A stretch of 64,000 nucleotides of DNA from Piezodorus guildinii (GCA_023052935.1 CM041294.1:21352635-21416634), one strand, 5' to 3'; shown: positions 1-11,660, counted from the stretch's first letter. A program made the numbers and translations. The notes: generated by a model not told the origin, from the sequence alone.

Positions 1-30
1 AAATAACTTACGATGACTTGATCCCAGTAA

Positions 31-93
31 TTGACCGTCTACTAGAATTAGTATCAGTAGTAAGTAGGCTTATTTCCAAGTAGTCACTATTTA
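31..93. repeat. Left copy of a 63-bp direct repeat
   Basis: This block recurs at 464-526 with a constant offset of 433 bases and one visible mismatch (C at 35, A at 468). The two copies exactly bracket a LINE fragment. At 63 bp it is much longer than a normal LINE target duplication, and the LINE between is cut at both ends, so a simple insertion duplication is unlikely. Confidence 0.9.
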
Positions 94-463
94 GTAGCGG
101 AAATAGTGACGATCTTGGTGATACTGATATATCAGGACATATTTTTGAACACGTTGAGAAACTTAAGTATTTAGGTTCAATGATGACGAGAAAAAATAGA
201 ATCCAGGAGGAAACAAAGTCGCGATTAAAGGCAGGAAATGCGTTTTATCATTCAGTTGTGAAACTACTCAGCTCGCGGCTTGTATCTAAAAACTTAAAGG
301 TTAGAATTTATAAAACTATTATTCATCCGACGGTTCTTAACGGATGTGAAACGTGGCCGCTTACATTAAAGGATGAACAACGCATTAAAAGTTTCTAAAA
401 TAAGGTACTGCGTAAAATTTTGGTCCAAAGAGGGATGGGAGGAGGATTCAGGAGGTTGCACAA
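94..463 (+). pseudogene. RTE-like LINE fragment (C-terminal part of the RT ORF)
   Basis: The segment encodes a piece of the region downstream of the reverse transcriptase in the LINE at 57688-60935, matching about 60260-60620 with many substitutions. Recognisable residues include SRLVSKNLKVRIYKTIIHPT and the YGCETW-type block (here NGCETW). A stop follows at about 396-398, and the fragment ends before the LINE's normal C-terminus. It is truncated at both ends and is a dead fragment. Confidence 0.85.
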
Positions 464-526
464 TTGAACGTCTACTAGAATTAGTATCAGTAGTAAGTAG
501 GCTTATTTCCAAGTAGTCACTATTTA
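464..526. repeat. Right copy of the 63-bp direct repeat
   Basis: Second copy of the block at 31-93, directly after the truncated LINE fragment. Confidence 0.9.
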
Positions 527-897
527 CCTACGTCTAAAATTTTTCATGAACTCAAAGTACAGCAAAAAAGGAGTGAAAATCTACACTTTATTCCGCAGGA
601 CTTTCGATTAAATGTTTACATACACTTTTATAAATTAAATTCACACAATAATTAATGAATTTATTCTGAAAGTTCACTTATTCAGATGATTTAAATGAAA
701 AATACCCGGTACTCACAACACATAAGTTTACTTACCCCTCCTTTTCTAGGTTTGAACATGTTAAGAAATATACGTATCTCTAGTATACGATCTCTCTGGA
801 CCAAATATATTACTAGTAGCGGAAACATTGAAGATTTTGGTGATATTGATATATCAGGACATACTCTTGAACACGTTGAGAAACTAAAGTATTTATA

Positions 898-1795
898 TTG
901 GGTTGATGCAAAATTAATGCAGGTTTTTAGTAGGTATTGTAAATACGCCATATCTTTACTTTAACCATATATATTTAATCAAAATAATTTCCATCTGAAT
1001 CAATGCACTTTTGCCAACGTTCAACAAGCTTTCTTATTCCACCAGAAAAAAAATCCAATCCCTGGACTCAATGAAATCACGAAAAGAATTTTCAATGTCG
1101 TCCTGGTTTTGAAAATTTTTCTCCCTCAAAAATTTGTCCAGATGCCTGAAAAAGTGGAAGTCTGTAGGAGAGAGGTCAGGTGAATAAGGCGGATGTTGGA
1201 GAACTTCGTAGCCCAACTCGTGCAGTCGTCGAAGCGTTGGTTGTGCAACGTGTGGTCTGGCGTTATCGTGGAGCAGGATCGGCCCCTTCCGATTCATCAA
1301 TGCTGGGCAAAGACGTTGCAATTTTTGAGTCCCGAGTTCCGCCGCCATTTCTCGTGTGGTTTTGGTTGGGTCTTCTTCCACTTTTGACCTCAGCTGGTCG
1401 TTGTCCAGAGCAAGATGACGGTCCCGACCTTCCTTGTCTTAGAGGTCGAAATCTCCTCTGCGAAACTTCTGGAACCTACGCTGCACCGTGCACTCATTAA
1501 TAGCCCCCTGACCCCACACTTCATTAATATTACGAGCCGTTTGCGCAGCGCTGCGTCCTAATTTAAATTCGTAAAAATAAATTTGACGAAAATCGCACTT
1601 TGACATTTTCGATTCAAGACCTTTGAACACACTGAACAAAACGATTTTACTAAACAAATTCATGGTGAAAGAGAGGGTATTAGATAAGGTTTGTTTTGGT
1701 ATAATAATGATCAATGTTAGGATTAGCTTTGTTTACACAATTGGAATTAAGATATTGCAATAGAGGAAACCTGCATTAATTTTGCATCAACCCAA
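898..1795 (-). mobile_element. mariner-family transposon, internally deleted
   Basis: About 29-bp terminal inverted repeats at 898-926 and 1767-1795 (TTGGGTTGATGCAAAATTAA and its complement) flank the element, with TA at both junctions (896-897, 1796-1797). The 898-bp length is short for mariner (usually about 1.3 kb), and the transposase inside lacks its middle. It sits inside the RTE-like LINE, so it arrived later than that LINE. Confidence 0.93.
1034..1606 (-). pseudogene. mariner transposase remnant (DD34D type)
   Basis: Reading leftward from an ATG at 1604-1606, the N-terminal helix-turn-helix part is present (CDFRQIYFYEFKLGRSAAQT, then NINEVWGQGAINE). The frame breaks near 1439. The C-terminal catalytic part resumes near 1381 with HDNARPH (second catalytic Asp) and YSPDLSPTDFHFF (third Asp). 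The segment with the first catalytic Asp is missing, so no active enzyme is expected. Confidence 0.85.
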
Positions 1796-2449
1796 TAATA
1801 ACAAGATTTATGATAACAAGAAAAAATAGAATCCAGGAAGAAACAAAGTCGCGATTAAAGGCAGGAAATGCGTTTTATCATTCAGTTGTGAAACTACTCA
1901 GCTCGCGGCTTGTATCTAAAATCTTAAAGGTTAGAATTTATAAAAATATTATTCATCCGACGGTTCTTTACGGATGTGAAATGTGGTCGCTTACATTAAA
2001 GGATGAACAACGCATTAAGATTTTCGAAAATAAGTTACTGTGTAAAATTATGATCCAAACATCCCTCTTTAGGCCACTGTGGAATCAGGAGGTTGCACAA
2101 CGCCGAATTGCGGAGCTTGTTTTATGTGAGTATAATTGAGTTGATAGCAACGCGGAGACTGAAATGCTCGTGTAAGTTTGTTGGTCTCAGTGAAGATCGA
2201 ATTCCTAAAAAATTGGTATTCGCTGAACCGACCGGTAGGGCTCCGAAAGGCAGGCCGATGCGGGGAGGATTGTGTTAGGTCTGATCTCCGGGGCTTAGGC
2301 TAGAACGGTGATTGTTGGACGAATCTGCAGGCAGTATTTAGTGGTATTGGCATGTTCGTGTACGGTCAGCCAATTATTATTAAACAAATACTCATTGGAA
2401 TGAAATGGAACGTTTTTGTGGATCTATATCATAGGTTATTTATATTGAT

Positions 2450-2930
2450 ATTTGATTTTTAAAAATTCGTGGCAAGCATGGCAAAGTAACTGAACCGCTA
2501 AGAGAGAAAATAAACAAAAGATAGTTCTCAGAAAGCAATATAGCTGACGAGAAGAAAAAAAAAGTGGTGGTAGCCCGTCTGAAAATTGGCCATACACGTC
2601 TGGCCCATCAATATTCAATGGGGAGAAAAAGCCTCCTCCTTTGTGTGTCATATGTCGGGTAGCACTCATAGTTGGTAACATACTCATTGAATGTTCGACA
2701 CATAACAGCCAATGAAAAACTACATCTCTCTGAAAATTACCTCGAAGGATGAAAAAATTAAATATAGGTGGAGTTATTGTTGACCTCTGAGAATACCATA
2801 TATGATGGAGAAGTTGGTTAGGGTTGACAAACTTGTTTTGTGTGCCTAAGTTTCGGCCTAGATTGTACGCCTTCAGCGGAGCAATGAAAAAAATCTAATC
2901 ACTATTAGAATTAATAGAAAAAAAATTAAG
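2450..2930 (+). pseudogene. LINE C-terminal fragment of the I/jockey/R1 supergroup
   Basis: The + strand reads VVVARLKIGHTRLAHQYSMG, then LLLCVICRV and ILIECSTHN. This matches the RLRIGHTRLTH...C..C...HILxEC block at the C-terminus of many jockey, R1 and I-type ORF2 proteins. Stops occur on both sides, and no reverse transcriptase core is left. The exact clade cannot be told from this piece. Confidence 0.6.
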
Positions 2931-3495
2931 CACAATAAAAAGTAATGTGATATGGAAACAAACATTAATATAAAACGATAATATTGGTAAGAAAATATTT
3001 GAAAACTATAATGAGAAAAACGCTATAATTATAATTTCCAAATAACAATATTAGGGAATATCTGTTTATATGGCTGTTGATAGGCATTTAAATAATATGA
3101 AAAGCACTAATTCAAAGCATCAAATCATAACACTACCACTGATTTCAAAACGCAATCTCTAGACTAGTTGTTAACGAAATTCAATTATTCTTTTTGCATT
3201 TGGTCCAAAATTTAATTCTCTATCAAATGGCACTAAATTTTTGGTATTTATTCATTTATTTACTAGGAGATTTACAAGCCCGAATAAATTAATAAAATAT
3301 TGAATATTTTTTTACTTTTTTTTTTTTAATTGAAATTTAATAAATTTAAAAAACATCGGTAAACCGTATTTATGATGGATCATTAATTGATATTTAAAAA
3401 TTAAATAATGGAGTATAATGATCTCTTTGTACGTTCACAATGTTCCATTCGATTCTTTGTTATTGTCAGTGGCCCCTTAAGTATTTATTATCATT
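2931..3495. other. AT-rich spacer, no gene seen
   Basis: Low-complexity A+T-rich sequence with short homopolymers. I see no coding exon, RNA gene or recognisable repeat end. Confidence 0.6.
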
Positions 3496-3800
3496 ATAGG
3501 TGTAATAATCAGGAATCAGTCATTTTTTTTTAATTTTTTTTAATCTTTCCAACGTTTCGGCTCAAGCTTGTGAGCCATAAGTAGCCATCATCAGGGCTAC
3601 AAACATCAGAACAAAAGAGATACATATTAATATGATAATGAAAATTTTCTTCTCGTGACAATGATAACATTTGAAATAAAACAGAAAATATACCAACATA
3701 CTTAAATATTATAGATACTAATAATGATAATATAATACATAATCTGATGATGATAAGCATAAATTTTTTTTTACAAATCTTTAGACTTTAATATAGAAGT

Positions 3801-3832
<32 letters not shown>

Positions 3833-4211
3833 TATAAAACGTACCATTACTGAGCCATGTCCAAGCATAAACTGAGGAAAACCATAAACATAGGTAGTAT
3901 GGGGAGGGGTTCATGTAAAAACCCTGAAGGTTTTCCCCTCTAAGTGTAAATACTAAAGCTTATCTTTGTTTTTAAAAAGTTTTACAAAATTATATAATGG
4001 AAAAAATTATATGTTGGTATATTTTCTGTTTTATTTCAAATGTTATCATTGTCACTACATTCAAAAGAAAATTTTCATTGTCATATTAATATGTATCTCT
4101 TTTGTTCTGATGTTTGTAGCCCTAATGATGGCTCACAAGCTTGAGCCGAAACGTTGGCAAAATTAAAAAAATTTCAAAAAAAAAAAAAATGACCTGATTA
4201 TTACACCTATA
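3496..4211. mobile_element. Foldback element with ~200-bp inverted arms
   Basis: The ends are inverted copies of TATAGGTGTAATAATCAGG (left from 3496, right to 4211), with a 5-bp insertion in the left copy. Inside, 3541-3705 is the inverted counterpart of 4012-4170, including CGAAACGTTGG next to a GGCTCACAAGC hairpin. The loop (about 3710-4010) holds an A-run with a TA microsatellite (3799-3836) and a stretch near 3890-3960 that may be a fragment of the SINE family seen at 8860-9125. Open frames on both strands here are mirror images of the arms and are not genes. Confidence 0.85.
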
Positions 4212-4681
4212 GTAGTTTCTACAGTCGACTATACCTCCTCAATATTTATTATCATTTCAGAGTTAAATATAATCTAAGACTGGGATATGCAACTCTTTAT
4301 TTCCACTCATATGTTGTCCATGAGGTGTTACTTTGTATAGTGCGAAGTAAAAAGACAAACCACCTCCCTTTTTTCTTTTTTTTTTTTTTTTTTTTTATTG
4401 GTAACTAAAACAAAATCCAAGCCTTCGAATCACACATAGCAAATTTAAAGTGACTTGAAAACGAGTGCGTGACAGAGCAAACCGTGTTCCTGAGTCATCT
4501 AATGGCCAAAAGTGATGAGACGTAGCAAGAGAAGCAAGTCAGCCTTCTGCCAGATCATTAAGCCTATTGAGGACGAGAGAGAAAATTTAAAATAACAGAC
4601 ATTACCAACATACCTATTCGAAAGGATTTTTTTTAGTGAGATTCAGAGGCTAATCCAGAAGTATTCAATTTTATATATTTA
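4212..4681. other. Unassigned spacer with poly-T tract
   Basis: Includes a long T-run (about 4378-4398) and a more GC-balanced stretch (4440-4580) with no long open frame. I cannot assign it to a family. Confidence 0.5.
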
Positions 4682-5086
4682 CCTGTTTTTCATCAGCGTT
4701 AACAAGATAATATAGTTAGTTATTTTTATTGAATCAACAAAATTAAAGGTACTTTAGGGGAAGAAAATTTAAAATATCGGCATTTAAGCCATGTCAGACC
4801 ATTTTAATCAGAATGAAACCTACATGATATTAAAGCCCATTAAATTTTACATCGATATAGCGAGTTTAATCAAAATCGTCGCAACCGTTTTCGAGAAAAT
4901 CAAAAAAGGTGCAAAATGCATAGTATAAAGTGCCTTTTCTGGTAAGCTCATTTTGATGGAAAAAGTTTTGTCACGTCTTGGGCGTATATTTGTCTTAAAT
5001 ATGAAATTTCAGTTTCATAGGACTTCGGTTTCCGCCCGGGAGTTATCACACACACACACACACACAGACCTTTTTGCGGGACTTTG
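4682..5086. repeat. Interspersed repeat, copy 1 of a ~405-bp family
   Basis: Closely similar along its length to 35071-35476 in the same orientation, from ACCTGTTTTTCATCAGCG to a CA microsatellite (about 5048-5066) followed by GACCTTTTTGCGGGACTT. A short piece at about 5854-5895 (TTTCCGTTGAAAATTCGAA) resembles the sequence just after copy 2. No coding capacity is visible, and the superfamily is unknown. Confidence 0.85.
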
Positions 5087-6310
5087 GTCGCACAGTGATA
5101 ACAAAATCACGATTTAATGGCCAAAATTCTTTAACTCTTGATCTAATCAAGATATAATGAAAATTCTTATTTCGGTTATGAATAGAAAAAGTATTTTATT
5201 GGTAAGTGTGAAAAAATTACTCTCGTTACATGTTTAAATATTTTTAATAATTTTTCAACGATAATCATTTCACACATTTTTTTTTCTATTTGATCAATTT
5301 ATTCTATAAAGGAGGAGCATTCGAACCAACAAAAATAACCTATTATCCTATTCTACAGATTTTATCATTATATCAAATTCCCAATGAATGCTAGCTGTTC
5401 TTTTCATAAAAAAGTACGTAAAATTTCAAATGTTTTTGTTTAACCTTGAAGAATGGTCCCTCCCATTTTGTAATTTTATAAATAAAGGCATAGAAGCCCT
5501 TGAAATGTTAATAGTCCATGTAACGCACATAGAAATCTTCCTTAGAATACCTTCGGGTAATAGAAGGACAAATATCTGTTACTTATGAACATATCATAGT
5601 TCTATTATATATTGTGTAATAATAAAACCAATATAGGGACAATCAGAGGACATGCTCTTTTTCAGGGAAAATGAGGATTACTTTTTTTTTTTTAAATAAG
5701 CAGGAATAAAAAAAAACCTGGTGAGCGAACCACATACTTTCCTACATAAAATAAATATTAAAATTTTACATTTAATAGTAAAAATACTAGCAAAATTTCT
5801 TATATACTACTATTTCATCTACCTCTAATGACACACACATACTCAAGTGAACGTGTGTTTCCGTTGAAAATTCGAATTTGAAAATCACAATTTTTTTTAT
5901 TTTTTATTTAAGATATTTTATGTTATTGTTTTAAGTTTTATCAACAATAGATGATAAATAAAAGATTTTATCGATAATGTTTAGAGATTGGCAAAATGCT
6001 CAGTGTTAATGCATATGATGCAGCACTAATTGCATGTTACTGTTAGGTGGTTTTTACAAGCTGGGTTATTGGTAATCAGAGCCTAAATTATTTTTAAGCA
6101 GTAGAGAAAATCTATAACAATACCTACAATATAAAACTTCATTAAGTAAAGAAACACATCAATATTAATATTTAGTAAATATCATATTTAATTATAACTT
6201 TAAGTATATTTAAACTTTTTCTTTTATTACACAATTAATGCAATAATATTGTATATACTTTGAGCGTTTGTAGGTGCATCAGTAGTCTTATGAATGAAAC
6301 CATTTTCTGA
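5087..6310. other. AT-rich spacer
   Basis: Mostly A/T-rich with homopolymer runs. Apart from the ~40-bp repeat tail near 5854-5895, no gene or repeat boundary is recognised. Confidence 0.55.
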
Positions 6311-6700
6311 AGGAATTAGTCCGGGTGGCGGTCATTAAATGAAACAACTGAATAGTTTCAACTATTTTATTGTTTGCCAACGTTTCGACCCCCATTGTGG
6401 GTCATCATCAGGGCGTCTGGTAGGTGAGTGGAAACGTTGGCAAACAATAAAATAGTTGAAACTATTCAGTTGTTTCATTTAATGACCGCCACCCGGACTA
6501 ATTCCTTCAGTAATTATATCCACGATTGTTGATTGATTGTGACTAGTTTCCACTCACCTACCAGACGCCCTGATGATGACCCACAATGGGGGTCGAAACG
6601 TTGGCAAACAATAAAATAGTTGAAACTATTCAGTTGTTTCATTTAATGACCGCCACCCGGACTAATTCCTTCAGTAATTCTCAACGGTCAACTAATTATA
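6311..6700. mobile_element. Foldback element with three copies of its arm
   Basis: An arm running from CTGAAGGAATTAGTCCGGG through the CCAACGTTTCGACCC block lies at 6311-6435. It recurs inverted at about 6430-6520 and again at 6545-6683. The two right-hand copies are direct repeats of each other. The longest copy carries CTGATGA, a GACCC/GGGTC hairpin and GAAACGTTGGC. The right flank has CTCAACGGTCAAC, a block also found beside the palindrome at 17676-17779. Confidence 0.85.
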
Positions 6701-7671
6701 TCCACAACCATTTTCTGAATGATCAGATTCTGACAACTGGGAGTAATATAAAAAATATATGTATTTTTTGATTGTCGTAAGTTGTAAATCAGATAATTAT
6801 AATTCTCGGATAACAAAGATAATTGTTGATGATAATCATGCACCGTCTGTACGACTTACTTTATCCGGTAGTTGGAATAAGTTTAAATTAGGCGAAGAAT
6901 AATTTTGTATAAGATCACTTTATTTGAGGTGTTAATTTAGAATGCTTATTGAAGTATGGAATCATTTTTCTAAGAACATTGTAGCTCTACTGCCTTAGTT
7001 ATGAATGTTTGGTCAATTTTAAATATTTGTCAAGAACTATATTATGTGATACAATAAAACATATAATATTCACTAAATCCAAGTAAAACCATTATCAGCA
7101 TTATTATTTATTTTACAACATATAATAATAATATTTATTTATATATAATATTTACAAGTACATATAGATACATATAAGTTTTCTTACATGATTTCAGTTA
7201 TCCTTTTATCATGATAATAGAGTTTCAATCATCGTTCGATTTACCTAATGATAATGCAATGTTTTGCTTAAGACAGTAGGAAAAATTACCATTTTTTTTT
7301 TTAATATAATTTCTACTAACAATATTATTAATTATATTGTGATCATTTGAACGGAAAGACAAGTGTTATTATAAAAATCGACAGTATCTTAGTAAAAATT
7401 TCTTTCCGTCGAGAAATCATATTAAAGGAAACTCGATGAGAGGAGATGAAAACCTAAAAATTCAAGGGAAAAAAATGTAGAGGGAAAGAGATAATAAGAT
7501 AATGACTTGGCCATCCTCAAAGGCACTAATTAACAAGGCTGATAACGCTTTTAATTTTTCATCGAGCAATTCGGATCTTTGCATAGTGGTAGTTCACCTA
7601 ATTATCTATCTTCGTCATTCGGAATTGCGTTTTTAAATAATTCAAATGACAAAATTTTACTAATTTGAATT
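6701..7671. other. AT-rich spacer, no gene seen
   Basis: A/T-rich sequence without recognisable coding exons or repeat ends. Confidence 0.55.
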
Positions 7672-8826
7672 CCCTTTGATAGAGTCTGGCACCCACGACT
7701 GTTGTACAAACTCCGTAAATTGCTTCTTCCCACATATTTCCTGCTTCTTCAATCCTACCTCTCTGATAGATCCTTCAAAATAAATCACAATAGTTCCTAT
7801 TCATCCCTTTTTACACAGTCTGCTGGTGTTCCTCAAGGCAGTATCCTAGGACCCATTCTATACACTTTCCTTTCTACCTATGCTGATGACACCTGCGTGT
7901 TTTCAGTTCAAAAAGATCTATTTGTTGCCTCAAATACCCTTCAAGCCCACATCGAAGACCTAGAGGTATGGTGTCAGAACTGGAGAACAAAAATAAATTC
8001 CAACAAATTCCATCAAATAACCTTTACCCGTCGTCGTAAACCTTTGACTTCCTGCCCTACAGTATCCTTCAATAACACTCAACTAGCTCCTGTTGAACAG
8101 ATCCGATACCAAGGACTTCTTCTTGACAAACGCCTAACTTGGAATCCACATACACGACAAGAAACTGCTGCTACAACACTTACTAGACAAACGGTCAAAC
8201 CTTCCTCTGAACTACAAAAGGCTCATCTACATGACTACTCAATCGGGGCTCAAGATCAATCGGGACTTACGGAGTAGAGCAGAGCTTTGTGGCTCTACTA
8301 AGCAATCAAATTCTTCCCGCATCCAATCGTTAAAATCCAAAATCCTTCGTAAAATCCTCAACGCTCCTTACTTTGTCACGAATAAACTTATCTATAAAGA
8401 CCTTAATGTTCCCTTTGTTACTGATTTGGCCCGGACCAGGTATCAATCCTTTCATGAAAAACTCCATTCGCACTCTAACCCACAAGTTTCAATCCTTTCT
8501 TCCTCTTCAATTCCGGATAATCCTCCGAGACGCCAGAAAAGGAAATGGCCCCGGGACCTTCTAGTTTAGAATATTTTTAGAGTGCTTCCAATGGGAAGCT
8601 TCTCTACATGTATATCATGCCTTTGTATTATATAACACATCACATTTACTTGATGTATTTTTTTTTTTGTACATACAGTTGTAAATACCAAAAAAAATAA
8701 TTTATGTGCGCTAGTACACACAGATATTGGAAGGCCTTACTTTGTCCACAAGTTAGGTTTGGGACTAACTCAGGTAAACTCTAAGCCTTATCCACGGATG
8801 TTTTAATAAAGTACTTCATCTACTTC

Positions 8827-8855
<29 letters not shown>
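7672..8855 (+). mobile_element. Jockey-like LINE, 5'-truncated, with poly-A tail
   Basis: The + strand encodes reverse transcriptase pieces in order: LLYKLRKL and SYLSDRSF, the AGVPQGSILGPILY motif, then the catalytic TYADDT. The segment between ILYT and YADD is too short for this family, indicating an internal deletion. A conserved post-RT region follows (WCQNWRTKINSNK, RLTWNPH). A frame change near 8231-8277 leads into a tail containing LARTRYQSFHEKLH. A poly-A run (8827-8855) ends the element, preceded by AATAAA near 8803. No endonuclease domain remains. Confidence 0.85.
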
Positions 8856-8857
<2 letters not shown>

Positions 8858-8859
8858 TA

Positions 8860-9125
8860 CAGCTCAGATCACTGAAGGGTCTTGGACTCAGTACATGTGG
8901 AGATTCTCAGTTCTGTTTCTAGGCCAAAGCCGAGGAATGAATTAATTAGGACGATGTTACACAAAACCCCTCAAGGTTTTTCCACATTTTTAAGTACCCA
9001 CTTTAAAGAGGATGCTTCAAGAGGGTCACCCAACTACTTAAATAATAGAATAAATAAAGCTCTGCCGATATGATCCGAACCCGGGACCTAAAGAACACTA
9101 GACAATGCCGCTCCCACATCATCTA
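8860..9125 (-). mobile_element. tRNA-derived SINE, family A
   Basis: Read leftward, it starts with a tRNA-like head. There is an A-box-like GGGAGCGGCATTGTCTAG (complement of about 9099-9116) and a clear B box with GGTCCCGGGTTCGGATC (complement of 9072-9088). A body of about 200 bp with GGCCTAGAAACAGAACTGAG follows. The same body recurs at 34062-34310 (-) and in part at 16905-16985 (+). It abuts the poly-A tail of the LINE to its left. Confidence 0.7.
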
Positions 9126-9760
9126 CGTTACAATGTTCCTAAATATCCTTTTGTTAGAGTAAATATTCATTTTTCGAAATTATTAACACTTTAAAAGAAG
9201 AATTATCTTGTTCTGATGTTGATAATAACGGAAGCAGAAGAAATGAAATAAAAAAAGACTGTTGATGGCTGAATTACAGCACTTTATCTATTGTTTTATA
9301 GGACGTTTCTTTCCTGACTATTTGACCCTGTACTGGGACTTTTATTCTGTCTTCTTTCTCTGCTACTAGAGGTTATTGAGACCTTCTCAACCGATCGAGA
9401 GATGGCGGCTACGTCTTTTTTCATCTTTTGGAAGACGGAACATAAAATTGGATTGTCAATATAAACGTCCAGAAATACCATTAACTGCTTTTAAAGTTTA
9501 ATATTATAACACTCATAAATTATTCATAAACATATCGCTAAATATAACCTAAATTGTATTGAATACTTAAATGTAATGGGATTGATAAACATAGATTTTT
9601 CTCTTCCCTTCATACTAAAACGGCTATGTAACGAGACCTCATTAAGTTGAAGATGGCTGTCGCCTGAGACAAACACCAGCCGTGTTATTTGCCACCTGTT
9701 GACAAAGCATCAGCTCGACAAATACATCAGCGGCGTTCTTCTTCATCAGGTCGGAATGAG
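9126..9760. other. Unassigned sequence
   Basis: No recognised gene. A 61-codon open frame at 9296-9481 (-) has no detectable domain. The 9640-9760 stretch is more GC-balanced and leads directly into the duplicated block at 9761. Confidence 0.45.
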
Positions 9761-11284
9761 AGTTCTATTAGGACTTAAATATTCTAAACCAGCTCCTCGA
9801 AATCAAGCAGAGGCCATAAATATATAAATAATGCTATAATATTATATATAATAATATTTATTTGTTTTCGGGGTAACCCCCATACAAAAAGAGTTGGCCA
9901 GTACAGTTCATATGTTATAAATACAAAAATAAAAACAACTGGAGATTATTTACAGGCATTGTGAATATAAAATAAACAAATAAAGCGTATTTTTTTAAAC
10001 CAAATACAAAAATGAAAAAAAAAAAAAAAAAAAAAAGCACGCATACAAAACAAAAAAAAAGAACAATTGAGGAATTTAATGTTATCCTTAGTGAAAATAT
10101 AAATGTTTCAAGATTATAATATTGTGTAAATTATTCTAAACAATGCTAATCAATATTACAAGTAAAAGAAAAAACAAATAAACACAGTTCACATTTTAAT
10201 AAAAATTTAATGAGGCATTAACCGGAAAATCTATATCATGTAACTTTATTCATTTATTATAAATGATCTAATTTTTAAACTACACACTGTATAGTAAAAA
10301 ATATCATTTAGTTTCTGCACATTATCAATTGTTAGTAGATTTCCTAAAATTGAATTTTTGTTCTCATTAAAATATTTATATATAAAGTGCTTCCTAAGGT
10401 CTTTATACATTGGGCATTCAATCAAAAGATGATATAAATTTTCCGGGTTTTATAAATTGCACACAGTGCAGTTTTCATCCCCCTCCAGTTTATAGGATTT
10501 TCCCTCACTATACACTACCGGTCTTGTCAAGTTGGCTACCTTAAGCTGGCTCACTATTTGGTGCTTCTTGATTGGTGTTCTGAAATTTAGGTATTCTTCA
10601 CCTTGGAGAAAGCTGCTTATGTTTCTGAATCCTGGATTATATTTTGAGTTAATATCTATACACAGGCAATCATTTTTAAATCTATTGGTTATGTCTTTGA
10701 GATCTCGTCGGGCTTCTTCTGGTTTTAGATTATCTTCTTCTAAAATCATCGATAAGTCTACTTTTTTTAATTTTGATTGCATATATTTTTGTTGCCTTCG
10801 AGTTCTCTTAATCGATCAAAACATATTCTAGGTAGCCTCTCCTCTGGCATTTTTAATAGAGCAATCCACCATCTGAACATTCTTTTGACTACTTCTATTT
10901 CTAATCTTGAGATTCCTGTTTCTAGCCTGACTATGTAGTTAGGAGTATATTTGGACCATTGGTATATTTGTTTAACGTACTTCATCGTTATTGTTTCCAA
11001 ATTGAGACAGTATTGTGGAGCCCATATTTCTGCACAGTATAATAAGGTAGAACGGATGATGGAGTTATAAAGCATATGTTTTGAGTCCCAGTTTTCTGAT
11101 TTACCTTCTTCTAACATGGCCAGAGCTGTTCCTATTGTGAGTTTAGTTTTCTTTATGGCGGCGTTTGTGGCTTGAAAAAATTTTCCTGAAGAACTGAACT
11201 GTAAAATCCACTTTATTTGTGAAACTATTTGATCATGGTCAGTTCTAATAAGTAGGTCGCGACAGTATCGACTTCTAACAGTGA
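9761..11284. repeat. Tandem duplication, unit 1 (contains a LINE)
   Basis: Starts with block A (about 9768-9835, TTCTATTAGGACTTAAATAT) and ends with block B (about 11193-11284, GATCATGGTCAGTTCTAATA). The same A-to-B order occurs in unit 2. Between A and B this unit carries a LINE remnant instead of unit 2's spacer. Confidence 0.75.
9836..11192 (-). pseudogene. Non-LTR retrotransposon fragment (C-terminal region)
   Basis: The minus strand encodes LYNSIIRSTLLYCAEIWAPQ, YVKQIYQWSKYTPNYIVRLE and RLPRICFDRLREL, then after a frame break near 10770-10780 a zinc-knuckle-like CTVCN. This is the post-RT region of a LINE ORF2. The 3' end (left side, near 9845) ends in an AT-rich repeat. The RT core is absent and frameshifts are present. 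Confidence 0.7.
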
Positions 11285-11660
11285 ACGGAGTTCTATTAGG
11301 ACTTAAATATTCTAAGCCAGCTCCTCAAAATCAAGCAGAGGCCGATAAATAATGCTAAAGTATACCACTCCAGGCATGTTCACCAATTAGCTAAGTCCTA
11401 ACGGGAGGAATAGGAAGAGAGCTTTTGGCATTTACATTTTAACGTTATTCATAAGTAATTCATAGCATTAATATTATTTCTCCTCAACTCATCAGCCTTG
11501 TGATGCCTCGTGTTTCAATCTGATTCAATGTAAAGTTCAGCAGTTCTTATAGCCTAGATGTAAGGGGCGAACTGACCAAATCCACGTCATTTGTGAAATT
11601 ATTTGATCATGGTCAGTTCTAATAAGTAGGTCGCGACAGTATCGACATCTAACAGCGAAC
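11285..11660. repeat. Tandem duplication, unit 2 (no LINE)
   Basis: Block A recurs at 11286-11355 and block B at 11566-11655, with about 200 bp of unrelated spacer between. B of unit 1 joins directly to A of unit 2 at about 11284/11285, as expected for a tandem duplication. Confidence 0.75.

Larger units (their letters stand above)
795..2365 (+). pseudogene. Second RTE-like LINE fragment, interrupted by a mariner
   Basis: Sequence before 896 and after 1797 aligns to one continuous stretch of the LINE at 57688-60935 (roughly 60235-60910). It includes the GDIDISGHTLEHVEKLKY block, the SRLVSK and YGCEMW blocks and the late FAEPTGR region. The fragment ends near a short TTATTATTA tract, as the intact copy does. 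A mariner at 898-1795 splits it. Several frameshifts and stops follow the insertion (for example after VLCEYN near 2139). It is 5'-truncated and inactive. Confidence 0.85.

Noticed and set aside
3530..4166. Open frames on both strands (3530-3760 minus, 3966-4166 plus)
   Set aside because: They are mirror images produced by the inverted arms of the foldback element, with low-complexity hydrophobic peptides.
9296..9481. 61-aa minus-strand frame rich in Ser/Arg
   Set aside because: No motif, and the length is compatible with chance; left unannotated as a gene.
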